Assembly: GCA_900549375.1 (NCBI GenBank)
Contig: URNY01000001.1
Span: 1-48,207 of the forward strand
Reading direction: 5' to 3'
Source of the DNA: an uncultured Bacteroidales bacterium
GTDB taxonomy: Bacteria > Bacteroidota > Bacteroidia > Bacteroidales > Muribaculaceae
Length of the DNA stretch: 48,207 nt
Shown here: positions 17,301 through 27,173 of the stretch, piece by piece
Layout: every line of letters starts with the position of its first letter
How positions within the stretch are numbered: position 1 is the first letter of the stretch
Translations under genes and position numbers: made by a program
The notes under the pieces: model-generated
What the model was told of the DNA's origin: nothing
Databases searched by the model: none
What the model saw: only the letters and a program-made list of their open reading frames with translations

Positions 17301-19037
17301 TCAATTATATCCCTTGTTCTGGACATACAAACCCGGAACATAGTACAGCTGGTTATAAGGAATCGGATAGAATTCATTCTTGCCGGGAGTGTAATGGGCA
17401 TCCTCATAATATTGACCATAACGGGTTCCATTATAGGATGCGTTTTTCTCGGATTCGAAATATGCGTTGAGCACTGTCGAGGCTATTCCCCAGCGTCGAA
17501 GGTCGAAATACCGGCTGCTCTCCATAGCCATCTCAAGGCGGCGCTCCCAACGCAGACATTCGCGGGCCGTTTCTTTATTTGCAAAATACGAGGCGGGATA
17601 GAGTGCGATCTCACAAAAATCCTTGGCGTATGCGATATGCTTATTGACCGAGTTGGCGGCGCGTTGGCGTATGTCGTTTATGATTTCGCGGGCTTCCGTC
17701 AGCCTGTCGAGTTCAATAAGGGCTTCGGCGCGCATCAGCATCACATCAGTGTAGCGGAACACGTAATCATTCATAGCGAAAGCCTGCCATGAACCCTCGA
17801 AAGTCTCTCCATTGCTGCGCTGAGGCACCTCTTTGAGGGAAGTATAATAGCCATAGGTGTTGGGCGTGCGAGAATTGTTCATAGTCATCGTATACTCGCT
17901 CTCATACTTATAGGGGAAGGTGGGCATGCCGACGGTGTGGAATAGGCGCGGATCCCATTTCTGAGCGGTCGGGGTGCCGTTTACCGGGTAATCATTTGCA
18001 TCATTGAACGAATCGAACATAGGAAGGCCATCTTTGGTTTTGAACGCATTAACAAGATTCTGAGAAGGCTTGTGGAAATCCCATCCACACGACCACATCC
18101 CCCAGCACCCGTTGAGTGTATTGGACCAGTTGGCGCGTCCGTATTTTGTATGATCCTCGGTATACTGCGAAGTCTGCACAGCGAATACGGATTCTTTGCT
18201 GTTCTTGTATTCCGGCAGGAATATGTCGCCGAAATCCTCGAGATATCCGTAGCGGGAGTTCTTCACAACATCGGTATATTCCACAACCTTTTTCATATAA
18301 TCTCCGTTAATGAAATCAATACCGTCGGTGGCTTCATAACCGTCGCCCCATGCGAGCGTGAGATAACATTTGGCGAGATATGCTGCGGCGGCTACTTTGT
18401 TGGCGCGGCCTGCGCCATCCTCCGTTTCCATGGGCAGCACTTTGTAGGCCTGTTCGAACTCACCGATCACCTTCCCCATGAGTTCCTGATATGTGAATTC
18501 ATTGTTGCGGACCTGCTCATGAGAGCTCTGCTCGAAAACTGCTTTGTCGATCCAAGGAACCTGTCGGAACATCGTGACGAGCTTGAAATAGCTGTGTCCT
18601 CTTAGGAAATGGACTTCTCCCACACGCTGCGCAGCTGTCTTCTCGCCGAGTTTCTCCACCCCGTGCTGCTCGAGGGCAGTCAGAGCGCGGTTGCAGCGGG
18701 AGATGTTGCAATAGAGGCGATACCAGAGTTCATCGAGTTCTCCGGGTGTCGAGGTCAACGTCGACCATATTTCCATCGGATGGTAACCGGTGTCGGTTGT
18801 TCCTCCGCCACCTTTCAGGCAGTCGTCGGAGCCGAGATCGCCGTAAGGCCAGAGATTGAAAGGATAGCTGAACCAGCAGTCGCCTAAAGAAGCGTAAGCC
18901 GCATTCACCATTTTGTCGGGTTCGGAATAAGCGAGGTCCCCGTCGATCACGCCTGTCGGAGGCACATCGATAAAATCATTGCACGCTGCGAGAGTCGATG
19001 CGAGTGCAAGGAGGATATATATTTTTAAAGATTTCAT
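17301..19037 (-). CDS. SusD/RagB-family glycan-binding lipoprotein
   Basis: The start at 19037 (ATG) gives a lipoprotein signal with lipobox LAAC (Cys19); a TTG further upstream is less likely. The 578-residue mature protein has the RagB/SusD N-terminal pattern (NDFIDVPPTGVID, then AYASLGD), TPR-like helices and the C-terminal EFYPIPYNQL stretch. It is a surface lipoprotein that lids the SusC channel; context suggests it binds fructans. It follows susC by 18 bases in the same operon. Since susC carries a stop codon, this SusD may now lack its partner. Confidence 0.93.
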   Translation of the reverse strand: MKSLKIYILLALASTLAACNDFIDVPPTGVIDGDLAYSEPDKMVNAAYASLGDCWFSYPFNLWPYGDLGSDDCLKGGGGTTDTGYHPMEIWSTLTSTPGELDELWYRLYCNISRCNRALTALEQHGVEKLGEKTAAQRVGEVHFLRGHSYFKLVTMFRQVPWIDKAVFEQSSHEQVRNNEFTYQELMGKVIGEFEQAYKVLPMETEDGAGRANKVAAAAYLAKCYLTLAWGDGYEATDGIDFINGDYMKKVVEYTDVVKNSRYGYLEDFGDIFLPEYKNSKESVFAVQTSQYTEDHTKYGRANWSNTLNGCWGMWSCGWDFHKPSQNLVNAFKTKDGLPMFDSFNDANDYPVNGTPTAQKWDPRLFHTVGMPTFPYKYESEYTMTMNNSRTPNTYGYYTSLKEVPQRSNGETFEGSWQAFAMNDYVFRYTDVMLMRAEALIELDRLTEAREIINDIRQRAANSVNKHIAYAKDFCEIALYPASYFANKETARECLRWERRLEMAMESSRYFDLRRWGIASTVLNAYFESEKNASYNGTRYGQYYEDAHYTPGKNEFYPIPYNQLYYVPGLYVQNKGYN

Positions 19038-19055
19038 TATTAGTCGCAATTATAG

Positions 19056-22000
19056 TTAGAAATCAATTTGGAAACCGAAAGAGAAGGAGGTTGGTATAGG
19101 ATATGCCCAGTTAGCGTTTTCCGGATCGGAACATGTCAGAGAATTGCTCTTTATAGTGAGAAGATTCTGTCCCGAAACATAGAAACGCGCCTTGCTCATA
19201 CGCAGTTTCGAAAGCACCTTGTCGGGAAGATTATATCCGATCTGGAGAGTGCGGAGTTTGGCGTAGGATCCGTTTTCTACGAAATATGAGGAAGTACGTC
19301 CTTCGTCGCCCTTGTTGTTGGTGGTGAGCATCGGAATAGTAGAGCCGCTGTTCACCTCCGGCAGCCATGCGTCGAGCACGCGGTTTCCCTTATTGCTTCC
19401 GGCATCGGTGACACTCCAGAAGTCATTCTGGAATTTCTGGTTGTTATATACATCCTGCCCGAGGACTCCCTGCCAGAACATCTGAAGGTCGAAGTTCTTA
19501 TATGCAAGTTCGAGATTCAGTCCGAACGAAAGGTCGGGAACCGGGTTGAAAATCCAGGTCTGGTCATCGGGCGTTATGCGGCCATCGCCATTGAGGTCGG
19601 CATACTTCATACCGCCGAGACGGGCATTGTCCTGCCCGGAATTCGAAACTTCCTGCTGAGTCTTGAAAAGGCCGTCGAAAACATAACCTACGATCGAACC
19701 ATAGGGACGACGCGACTGAACGAGATTCTCCTTTGTGGTGTGGGCGTAGGAGCCGGTAGTGGTGTTAGGGAGATAAGTGACGCGGTTGCGGAAAAAGTCG
19801 AAGTTCAGAGATGCCTTGTAAGAGAAGCCGCACGCCAGCTCATCGCGCCAGCCTATCAGGAATTCCATACCCCAGTTGCGGAGCGACGGGCCGTTTAGCC
19901 ATGACGCTCCGCCCTCACCCATAGCGCCGAGATAAGCCGGAGTGATGAGCATATCCTTCACATCCTTTATATAGGCGTCGACTGTTCCGAAAAGGCGGTC
20001 GTTCAGCATGCTATAGTCGATTCCGGCATTATATTGGATGGTCGTTTCCCATTTCAGGTTGTCGTTTGCCGTCTGGCTTACTATATATCCCGAAGGGAAG
20101 ATTCCGCTCTGCTGAAGCAAAAGGTCGTAGGCCGAAGATGTTACGCGGTCGTTGCCGTAATCGGCCACATAAAGTGCATAGCGGGCAGTGTTGGAGATTG
20201 CCTGATTACCGGTCTTACCCCATGAAAGACGCAATTTAAGGTCGTTGAGCCATGGTTTCTTTATATTTTCCGAAATGCGGTAGCCGAGTGTGGCGGCGGG
20301 GAATGTTCCGTAACGGTTGTTGCGGCCGAATCTGGAGGAACCGTCGCGACGGATCGTAAACGACGCGAGCAACAGGTTTCGCCAGTTGTAATCAACCTTG
20401 CCGAAGAAAGAAACCAGAGAGTATGCCGACTTGTTGCCGGTGGATTTCTCGACTCCCACCGATGCGCCGGGATACATATAATCCGGTGTCTCTATGTCGT
20501 AATCCTCATTATATCCTGAAAAGTCGATTCTGCTCTGGTGGAACATCTCCATACCTGCAAGGATAGTGAATGTATGGTCGTTTGCAAGCGTGAAGTTATA
20601 ATTTGCGGTATTGCTCCAGGTCCATTTCGAATCATTGGCCTGCGACAAGGTAGTCGAATTGGTGTCGTTGTTCACTATGTCGCTATGGAACGTATAGTTG
20701 TAGGAATGGATAAAAGCTGCGTCATAGTCAAGGCCGAAGTTGCTGCGCAGCAAAAGGCCTTTCACCGGTTTTATCTCGAGGAACGCGTTTCCGAAAAGAC
20801 GCCATACGTTGAGGGCATTGTCTTTATTGAACGCAAGTTCGCGGAGCGGGTTCTGACGGTCGGCCATACTGCCCACCGGCCCGGCGTAGGTCTTGCCGTC
20901 GGTTTCAAACACCGGAACGATTGTCGGCATCTTGAGCGCATTTTCCATCGGCTGGCAGTCCACCTGTTTTGTGTGGGTAAGTGTGAAATTCTCACCTACC
21001 GTAACTATCGGACATATATTGAACGAAGAATTGATGCGGGCCGAGATGTTTTCGAAATTCGTATATTTGAGGATTCACTCGTTTCTCTTATATCCCAAAG
21101 AGAAGAATACGTTGGCTTTTTCAGCGGCATACGAAACCGATGCGTCATAACTTTGGGCGAAACCGGTTCGCGAAATCTCTTTGAGCCAATCGGTATCCGA
21201 CATCCTCATGGTCTGCTTGGAGTTAATGAAGCCGTCGTAAAATCCATTGACTTTATAATCTACATATCGATTGTTGGCAATATCATATACTTTGATCGGA
21301 TATCCGGATGTGGCGTTGAGATTCAGACCGTAGCTTGAGGCGTAGGCCACGGGATCTATGCCGTCGTTGAGGGCGGCCTGAGCCATTGCCGTGGCATATC
21401 CGGGGGTGTCGAGAAGTTTCATTGTGGCCTGCGATGAATAGAACTGGGCAGTAAGATTGGCCGACAGGCTCACATTTATCTTGTTTCCCTGCGAGGCTTT
21501 TCCTCTTTTGGTCGTGATTATGATAACGCCGTTGGCAGCTCGGGAGCCATAGATTGAAGCGGAAGCTGCGTCTTTCAGCACCTGCATGCTCTCGATATCA
21601 TTGGCATTCAAAGAATTCAGGGTTGCCGTGGTGGGTACTCCGTCAATCACAAACAGTGGATCCTGCGAGGCGTTGAAGGATCCGATGCCGCGGATACGGA
21701 CCGATCCGACGCCACTCGGCGAGCCATTGCCGGTGATCGTCATGCCGGGCACTTTTCCCTGAAGCGCACGCATCGGATCGGTATCAGACGTCGTTTCCAG
21801 AGATTTGGTCGATACTACCGAGACGGCACCTGTAAGGTCGGCTTTGCGGACAGTCTGATATCCAACCACCACTACTTCGTCGAGAAGCTCCGAATTCTCG
21901 TCGAGATAGATTTTCATTTCAGGGACGGCTTTGATTTCCGCCGGTTTATATCCTATATATGAAACTTTTAAGACGGCACCTTCGGGAACCGAGATTTTAA

Positions 22001-22178
22001 AATTGCCGTCGATATCGGTTGCCGCGCCTGCTTTTGTGGCAGAACAAAGGACGGAAGCTCCGATCAGAGGTTCTCCGTCGGTTTTTGAAAGCACCGTCCC
22101 ATGCACAGTTATGTTCTGTGCCTGCACAGTGATTGACATGAGCAATGTCAACAATGCACTGAGAATCGTTTTTTTCAT
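19056..22178 (-). pseudogene. SusC-type TonB-dependent glycan transporter interrupted by an in-frame opal codon
   Basis: The two segments share one frame and together give a normal 1040-codon SusC: signal peptide (start 22178), carboxypeptidase-like domain, the DEVVVVGYQTVRKADLTGAV box, plug motifs (GVGSVRIRGIGSF, DPLFVIDGVP, ASIYGSRAANGVIII) and a barrel ending FSFGFQIDF. The only defect is TGA at 21075-21077, in a YKRNE-stop-ILKYTNFENIS context where related SusC proteins have Gly, so GGA to TGA is likely. No other stop or frameshift is seen over about 1.9 kb downstream. If real, fructan import by this SusCD pair is lost; it could also be a sequencing error. Confidence 0.85.
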
Positions 22179-22204
22179 GTGGTTGAGTTTTTTGTTAACT
22201 GGCA

Positions 22205-22272
22205 CAAATTTAAACAGGCACCTATGTTTCAGCATATAAAGGATGTTGCGTAAACTATAAAATTTTACACAA
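22205..22272 (-). promoter_or_regulatory. susC promoter with inverted-repeat candidate HTCS site
   Basis: Minus-strand TAAATTTG at 22205-22212 fits the -7 consensus, but no TTTG -33 box is present at the normal distance, as expected for an activator-dependent promoter. About 47 bases further upstream lies an inverted repeat, TTGCGTAAA (22246-22254) and TTTACACAA (22264-22272), matching at 8 of 9 positions. It is a plausible binding site for the AraC-type domain of the adjacent HTCS. Confidence 0.5.
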
Positions 22273-22349
22273 CGCACGTTTTTTGATAGGATATGCACTG
22301 TTTTTTTATATAGCCCCGATTTTTTTCAAAGGGCAGAGTCTAAGTAGGC

Positions 22350-25085
22350 TCACTTTGCCAGTTTGTTCCTTACCTGCGAAGGTGTCTCGCCATAGGCGTC
22401 ACGATAGCATTTGGTAAAATAGGCCGGTGTGGAGAATCCTGTTTCATAAGCTATTTCGCCTATCGTTTTTTCTGTTGAGATCAGAAGCTCCCGTCCGCGC
22501 TGGAGACGCAAGCGACGGATTAGTTCCACGGGAGCATAATTTGTAAGGGCTTTGATCTTACGATAGAACTGCGAGCGTTCCAGTCCCATTTTTGAAGCAA
22601 TCATGTCTACGTTCAGCTCAGGATTCCCCATCCCTTCATTTAATATCTTTAGAAAACGGTTGTAGAACTCATTATCTATGTCATCGGTGGGCAGCGAATT
22701 CGTCACTGTTGTTTTCTCCGGAGAGTCTTTAGACACCGCCGACGGGCGTGAGAGCCAAAGGTCTTTGATGCGTTTGCGGTTAGCTATCAGACTCGAACAT
22801 CTTGATTTAAGCACATTGATATTAAACGGTTTTGACAGATAGCCATCGGCTCCGCAGTCGTAACCCTGAATGCGCTGTTCATCCATGGAGCAGGCCGTGA
22901 GCATAAGCACCGGAATATGAGAGGTCGACACCTCATTTTTGATATATCTGCAACACTCCAGACCATCCATCACCGGCATCATCACATCGCATATTATCAG
23001 ATCCGGAACGTATCTGGAGGCCATCTTCACTCCCTCTTTGCCATTGGAGGCCGTAATTATATTATAATCGCTGCCTAATAACTCGCCGACAAGCTTCTGT
23101 ATATCTTTATTGTCATCGATCAGAAGTACAATCGGTTTGGTTCCATCCAGAGTGCGTGTGCTTTCGATGGCATCGAGTTCCGCCTCTGCATCGGCGTGAC
23201 CTATCATTTTCTCGGATACCGTGGCGTTTTCGGCAATGTGTCTTACAGGAAGGGTGACGGTGAAAACAGACCCCTTGTTCAGAGCACTCTCCACACTGAT
23301 GCTCCCTCCATGAAGCTCGATGAAAGCTTTGGCGAGCGACAAACCGATTCCCGAACCTTTCGGATGAATACGGTCCACCTGATAGAAGCGGTCGAAAATA
23401 TTACCGAGATCCCTTTCGCTTATACCTTCGCCTGTGTCGGAAACCTTAAATGTCAGATTCTTGCCGTCGCATTCATAAGAAACCTTGATAGAACCGTTGT
23501 TCGGCGTATATTTGAAAGCATTGGAGAGCAGATTGAAAAATACGCGCTCGATTTTCTCCACATCGATCGCCACCGGAATATGCGCTTCTGCCTTCGGAGC
23601 CTCCAACGTAAGCTTAATATCCCGTTTGCGGGCCACTGAATAGAAGGATTCCATCCAGTCGTGAATTGTCTGGTTGAAATCAATCTCGGAGAGATGGAGA
23701 TTCAGTTTGCCGTTCTCATATTTCCGGAAATCAAGTATCTGGTTTATGAGTCGCTGAAGGATCTTTACATTTTTATTGGCTATCTTTATGAGTGTATGCT
23801 GCTGGGGCGTAAGATTTTCCGCCACCGCAAGCTGAGCCACCGGCTCGGCTATGAGAGTGAGGGGTGTCCGCAGGTCGTGCGATACGTTCGTGAAGAATAT
23901 CAGTTTGGACTGTGTAGCGGCCTGCAGCTGCTCGTTGAGTTGTGTCTGCTTGTCTTTCTCCTCCTCAAGTAATCTGTTCTGGGCCAGAAGTTCTTTCTGA
24001 TGTCTGCTTCGTTGCCAGTATGCGCGTAGCAAGAGGAATCCGACGCCGAACAAAAGTATGATTATGGCGATGCTGGCATAAAACAAAGAGGTCTGCGATG
24101 AATGCTGCGCCCAATAATCATCGATCTGCGTTTTCAGCAGCTTCATTTTCCCGGTTTCCTCTTTCAGCGTCTCATTCTGCAAGAGAAGGATATCGGCATT
24201 GGAAAGGTCGACGGCCGAAGATGCGGGCAGGATTGTCTCTTTCCTGTATGGCTCATGCTTAAGTATGGCCAGGGCTGTCTGTATAAGCCGATGGCCCTCC
24301 GTCGGATAAAGAAAAGTGGCATCGATAATACTGTCGGCAACTGCCTTGATTCCGATATTCGGAGCGGCATCGATGCCAATGATGCGGATATTGTCGCGGC
24401 CATGACGGCGTGCCACCTCCGAGGCACCGATGGCCATCCGGTCATTATGGGCATAGATAAGGTCGACATCAGGATATCTCTTCAAAAGGGAATCCACCAC
24501 CGGCATGGCGTCCTCCTTGTTCCAGTTGCCGGGTACGCTTGCCAGCACCTCTCCCCCATTCGCTTCATATTCCCTGACGAATCCGGTGTGCCGGTCTTCG
24601 GCCGGGGTCGAACCCTTCAATCCGAAAATCTCTATTGCCTTGGTTCCGGGCCCCGACAGATGCAGGGCATAATGCGCGGCGGCGCGGCCGATACCGGCAT
24701 CGTCGACTCCGATCCTTGCGGTATATGAATCGCCATTGATATTCCGGTCAAAAATCACTACGGGAATACCTCTCTCATACACCTCTTTTATTATGGGGGT
24801 AAGTGCCGCCGCTTCGTTTGGAGAAACGATGATGATATCGAAACGGTTGTCAACAAAATATTTTATATCCTCAATCTGTCGGGCATTGCTGTCATCGGCT
24901 GAACGGATTTCGACAACGGCATCTTCATGAAACATGATCTCGCGGTTTATCTCATCGTTCATCTTCATGCGCCAGTCATCCTGACTGCATTGAGAAACGC
25001 CGATTTTATAAACTTTACTGTCGTTACAACCGAGAAGTGTGAACAGGATTCCTATGATGAAAGCGTAGGGAAAAAGCCTTTTCAT
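22350..25085 (-). CDS. Hybrid two-component system regulator with periplasmic sugar-binding sensor (BT1754-like)
   Basis: A 911-residue one-protein signalling chain. A lipobox-like LLGC (Cys20) leader precedes a periplasmic type I sugar-binding domain of the ribose/LacI kind (about 26-290). A membrane span follows (about 335-356), then a coiled coil, HisKA with phospho-acceptor His403 (VSHDLRTPLT), HATPase (SNAFKYTPNN, GSGIGLSL), a receiver domain with Asp700 (IICDVMMPVMDG, Lys752 in SKPF) and an AraC DNA-binding domain (about 800-911, ending TPSQVRNKL). In Bacteroides thetaiotaomicron the same architecture (BT1754) binds fructose and activates fructan genes. The neighbours here are fructan genes, so it should sense fructose and induce both susCD and GH32. 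Confidence 0.93.
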   Translation of the reverse strand: MKRLFPYAFIIGILFTLLGCNDSKVYKIGVSQCSQDDWRMKMNDEINREIMFHEDAVVEIRSADDSNARQIEDIKYFVDNRFDIIIVSPNEAAALTPIIKEVYERGIPVVIFDRNINGDSYTARIGVDDAGIGRAAAHYALHLSGPGTKAIEIFGLKGSTPAEDRHTGFVREYEANGGEVLASVPGNWNKEDAMPVVDSLLKRYPDVDLIYAHNDRMAIGASEVARRHGRDNIRIIGIDAAPNIGIKAVADSIIDATFLYPTEGHRLIQTALAILKHEPYRKETILPASSAVDLSNADILLLQNETLKEETGKMKLLKTQIDDYWAQHSSQTSLFYASIAIIILLFGVGFLLLRAYWQRSRHQKELLAQNRLLEEEKDKQTQLNEQLQAATQSKLIFFTNVSHDLRTPLTLIAEPVAQLAVAENLTPQQHTLIKIANKNVKILQRLINQILDFRKYENGKLNLHLSEIDFNQTIHDWMESFYSVARKRDIKLTLEAPKAEAHIPVAIDVEKIERVFFNLLSNAFKYTPNNGSIKVSYECDGKNLTFKVSDTGEGISERDLGNIFDRFYQVDRIHPKGSGIGLSLAKAFIELHGGSISVESALNKGSVFTVTLPVRHIAENATVSEKMIGHADAEAELDAIESTRTLDGTKPIVLLIDDNKDIQKLVGELLGSDYNIITASNGKEGVKMASRYVPDLIICDVMMPVMDGLECCRYIKNEVSTSHIPVLMLTACSMDEQRIQGYDCGADGYLSKPFNINVLKSRCSSLIANRKRIKDLWLSRPSAVSKDSPEKTTVTNSLPTDDIDNEFYNRFLKILNEGMGNPELNVDMIASKMGLERSQFYRKIKALTNYAPVELIRRLRLQRGRELLISTEKTIGEIAYETGFSTPAYFTKCYRDAYGETPSQVRNKLAK

Positions 25086-25122
25086 GTATATTGTATTTGA
25101 GCGTGTAATTTTAAGGTCATTG

Positions 25123-25130
25123 CAAAGATA
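25123..25130 (-). promoter_or_regulatory. Candidate -7 box of the HTCS gene
   Basis: Minus-strand TATCTTTG matches TAnnTTTG and lies 38 bases before the HTCS ATG. No clear -33 element is visible. The box is 107 bases from the divergent GH32 promoter. Confidence 0.5.
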
Positions 25131-25236
25131 ATTATAATCCTATGAAAAAGAGTGTATAAGATATGAAAAATCAAGCAACACAACAAATTTGATATACTCC
25201 GCACGATTTTTTATATATAATCTTTGCAGTTTGTAG

Positions 25237-25244
25237 TAGTTTTG
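25237..25244 (+). promoter_or_regulatory. Candidate -7 box of the GH32-MFS-kinase operon
   Basis: TAGTTTTG matches the Bacteroidales -7 consensus 55 bases before the GH32 ATG. A TTTG -33 box is missing at 19-21 bases, which fits a promoter needing the HTCS as activator. Confidence 0.55.
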
Positions 25245-25298
25245 CAATACCGGAATTAAGACATCCGGCAGTCAACTTCAAAATTAAATCAAAAACCA

Positions 25299-27134
25299 AT
25301 GAATAGAATAGGATTCGGAATTACAAGCGCCATAATTTTCGGCACGCTGCTCTCACCCCGGGCATTGGGTGCCGAGGGCGTGGAAGTGAACCATCTGGGG
25401 GTGAACAATACTCTGGTCCGTATCACGGGCGAGGACAGATATCTTCTGCTCCCCGCGCAGGAATCCAACGATGACGCCCGCATCGAGGTGCTCGTCGACG
25501 GAAAGCCGGACCGCACAATTTTCGTGAGGCTTGCAAAGAGCAAAATAGATTATTGCGTGCCTTTTGATCTTACCCGTTATAAAGGTCATGACGTTCTGCT
25601 GAACGTGATCACCACTCAGGACCGGTCAACTATCCGCGAGGCAAAAGATGATGTCTGCTGGAAAAATCTGGCATTGGCCGATACGTTTGATACCGTCAAC
25701 AGGGAAAAATATCGCCCGGTTTTTCACCATACTCCCCTTTACGGCTGGATGAACGATCCCAACGGAATGTTCTATAAAGATGGCGAATGGCATCTTTATT
25801 ATCAATGGAATCCTTACGGTTCGAAATGGCAGAACATGACATGGGGCCACTCATCTTCAAAAGACCTTGTCAACTGGGAGCATCATCCGGCGGCTATCGA
25901 AGCCAACGGTCTCGGCGCCGTTTTCAGTGGCAGTTCGGTGGTCGATTCCGAGAACAGCGCCGGATTCGGCAAGGACGCAGTTGTGTCTCTCTACACTTCG
26001 GCCGGCGTCAGCCAGATTCAGAGCCTTGCCCACAGCAAAGACAACGGCCGGACTTTCGAAATATATCCCGGCAACCCGGTGATTACTCTGGAAAGCGAGG
26101 CCCGCGACCCTAACATGTTCTGGGACGCCTCCAACAAGCGCTGGGTGCTCGCTCTCGCCCATGCCCTCGAACATGAGATGCTTTTCTTCACTTCGCCAGA
26201 TCTTAAAAACTGGACCCTTCAGAGCACTTTCGGGAAAGGGATCGGTGCGCAGGACGGCGTCTGGGAATGTCCCGATCTGTTCAAACTGAAGGTGGACGGC
26301 ACCGATGAAGAGAAATGGGTACTGGTCTGCAACATCAATCCCGGAGGACCTTTCGGAGGGAGTGCCACCCAATATTTCATCGGCGATTTCGACGGCACGA
26401 CTTTCAAAGCCGACACCGACGCCGCCGGAAATATTCCCACTAAATGGATGGATTATGGCAAGGACCATTACGCCACAGTGAGCTGGAGCGGTGCTCCCGA
26501 CAACAGGCGCACTCTTATAGGCTGGATGAGCAACTGGCAGTATGCGGCCGAGGTGCCCACAATGCAGTTCCGCAGCGCCAATACGCTCCCGCGCGAGGCC
26601 GGCATTTTCAAGGGGCCCGACGGTCAGCTTTATCTCTCTTCCGCTCCTTCGCCCGAACTCGACAGTTTGCGCGACAAACTTGTCGAGAAGGTCAATAATA
26701 AATCAGTGGGTAAAAGCGCACGGCGTTTCGCGCTTCCGACTTCAAACAGCGGTGTTTGCGAGATTCTCCTTGACCTCGATTGCCGAAAAGCAGATTCGGC
26801 AAGTATAAAAATTGCCAACACAGCGGGAGAGAACGTCGTCCTGAAATATGACGCCGCAAAACATACCCTCTCCTTCGACCGGCGTGAGAGCGGCATCGTG
26901 GATTTCAGTCAGGATTTCCCCGCCATGACGGTTGCCCCGACTTTCGAAAACAATAAGAAAGTTTCTCTCAGAATATTCATCGACAAATCGAGTATGGAGG
27001 TCTTTGGAAACGATGGCAAGTTTGTGATGACAAACCTCGTGTTCCCCAACAGTCCTTACTCATCAATCTCGATATCTTCCGGAGGAGGCAACGCTAAAAT
27101 TGAAAATCTCAAAATATATTCCATTAAATTATAA
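25299..27134 (+). CDS. Glycoside hydrolase family 32 fructan hydrolase (exo-levanase/inulinase type)
   Basis: A 611-residue secreted enzyme. Signal peptide (about 1-25, ending ALGA) without lipobox, so periplasmic. An N-terminal accessory domain (about 26-130) precedes the five-bladed GH32 propeller with WMNDPNG (nucleophile Asp153), EARDPNM (Asp270 of the RDP motif) and WECPDLF (acid/base Glu323). A C-terminal beta-sandwich ends the protein, with the SSMEVFGNDG motif. It should release fructose from levan, inulin, fructo-oligosaccharides or sucrose. It is first in an operon with a sugar permease and a sugar kinase, forming a complete route from fructan to fructose phosphate. No surface endo-acting GH32 is in the window. 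Confidence 0.95.
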   Translation: MNRIGFGITSAIIFGTLLSPRALGAEGVEVNHLGVNNTLVRITGEDRYLLLPAQESNDDARIEVLVDGKPDRTIFVRLAKSKIDYCVPFDLTRYKGHDVLLNVITTQDRSTIREAKDDVCWKNLALADTFDTVNREKYRPVFHHTPLYGWMNDPNGMFYKDGEWHLYYQWNPYGSKWQNMTWGHSSSKDLVNWEHHPAAIEANGLGAVFSGSSVVDSENSAGFGKDAVVSLYTSAGVSQIQSLAHSKDNGRTFEIYPGNPVITLESEARDPNMFWDASNKRWVLALAHALEHEMLFFTSPDLKNWTLQSTFGKGIGAQDGVWECPDLFKLKVDGTDEEKWVLVCNINPGGPFGGSATQYFIGDFDGTTFKADTDAAGNIPTKWMDYGKDHYATVSWSGAPDNRRTLIGWMSNWQYAAEVPTMQFRSANTLPREAGIFKGPDGQLYLSSAPSPELDSLRDKLVEKVNNKSVGKSARRFALPTSNSGVCEILLDLDCRKADSASIKIANTAGENVVLKYDAAKHTLSFDRRESGIVDFSQDFPAMTVAPTFENNKKVSLRIFIDKSSMEVFGNDGKFVMTNLVFPNSPYSSISISSGGGNAKIENLKIYSIKL

Positions 27135-27173
27135 GTAAGTATTCAAATTTAATTTATACTTAATCAGGCAGCC

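Noticed and set aside
12255..21077. Stop-codon reassignment as explanation of internal TAG and TGA
   Set aside because: TAG, TGA and TAA all end intact genes in this window, so no codon is globally recoded.
25235..25245. GTAGTTTTGC matches the GTANNTTTGC core of CTnDOT-type integration sites
   Set aside because: It is simply the -7 box of the GH32 promoter; no element boundary or repeat is near.
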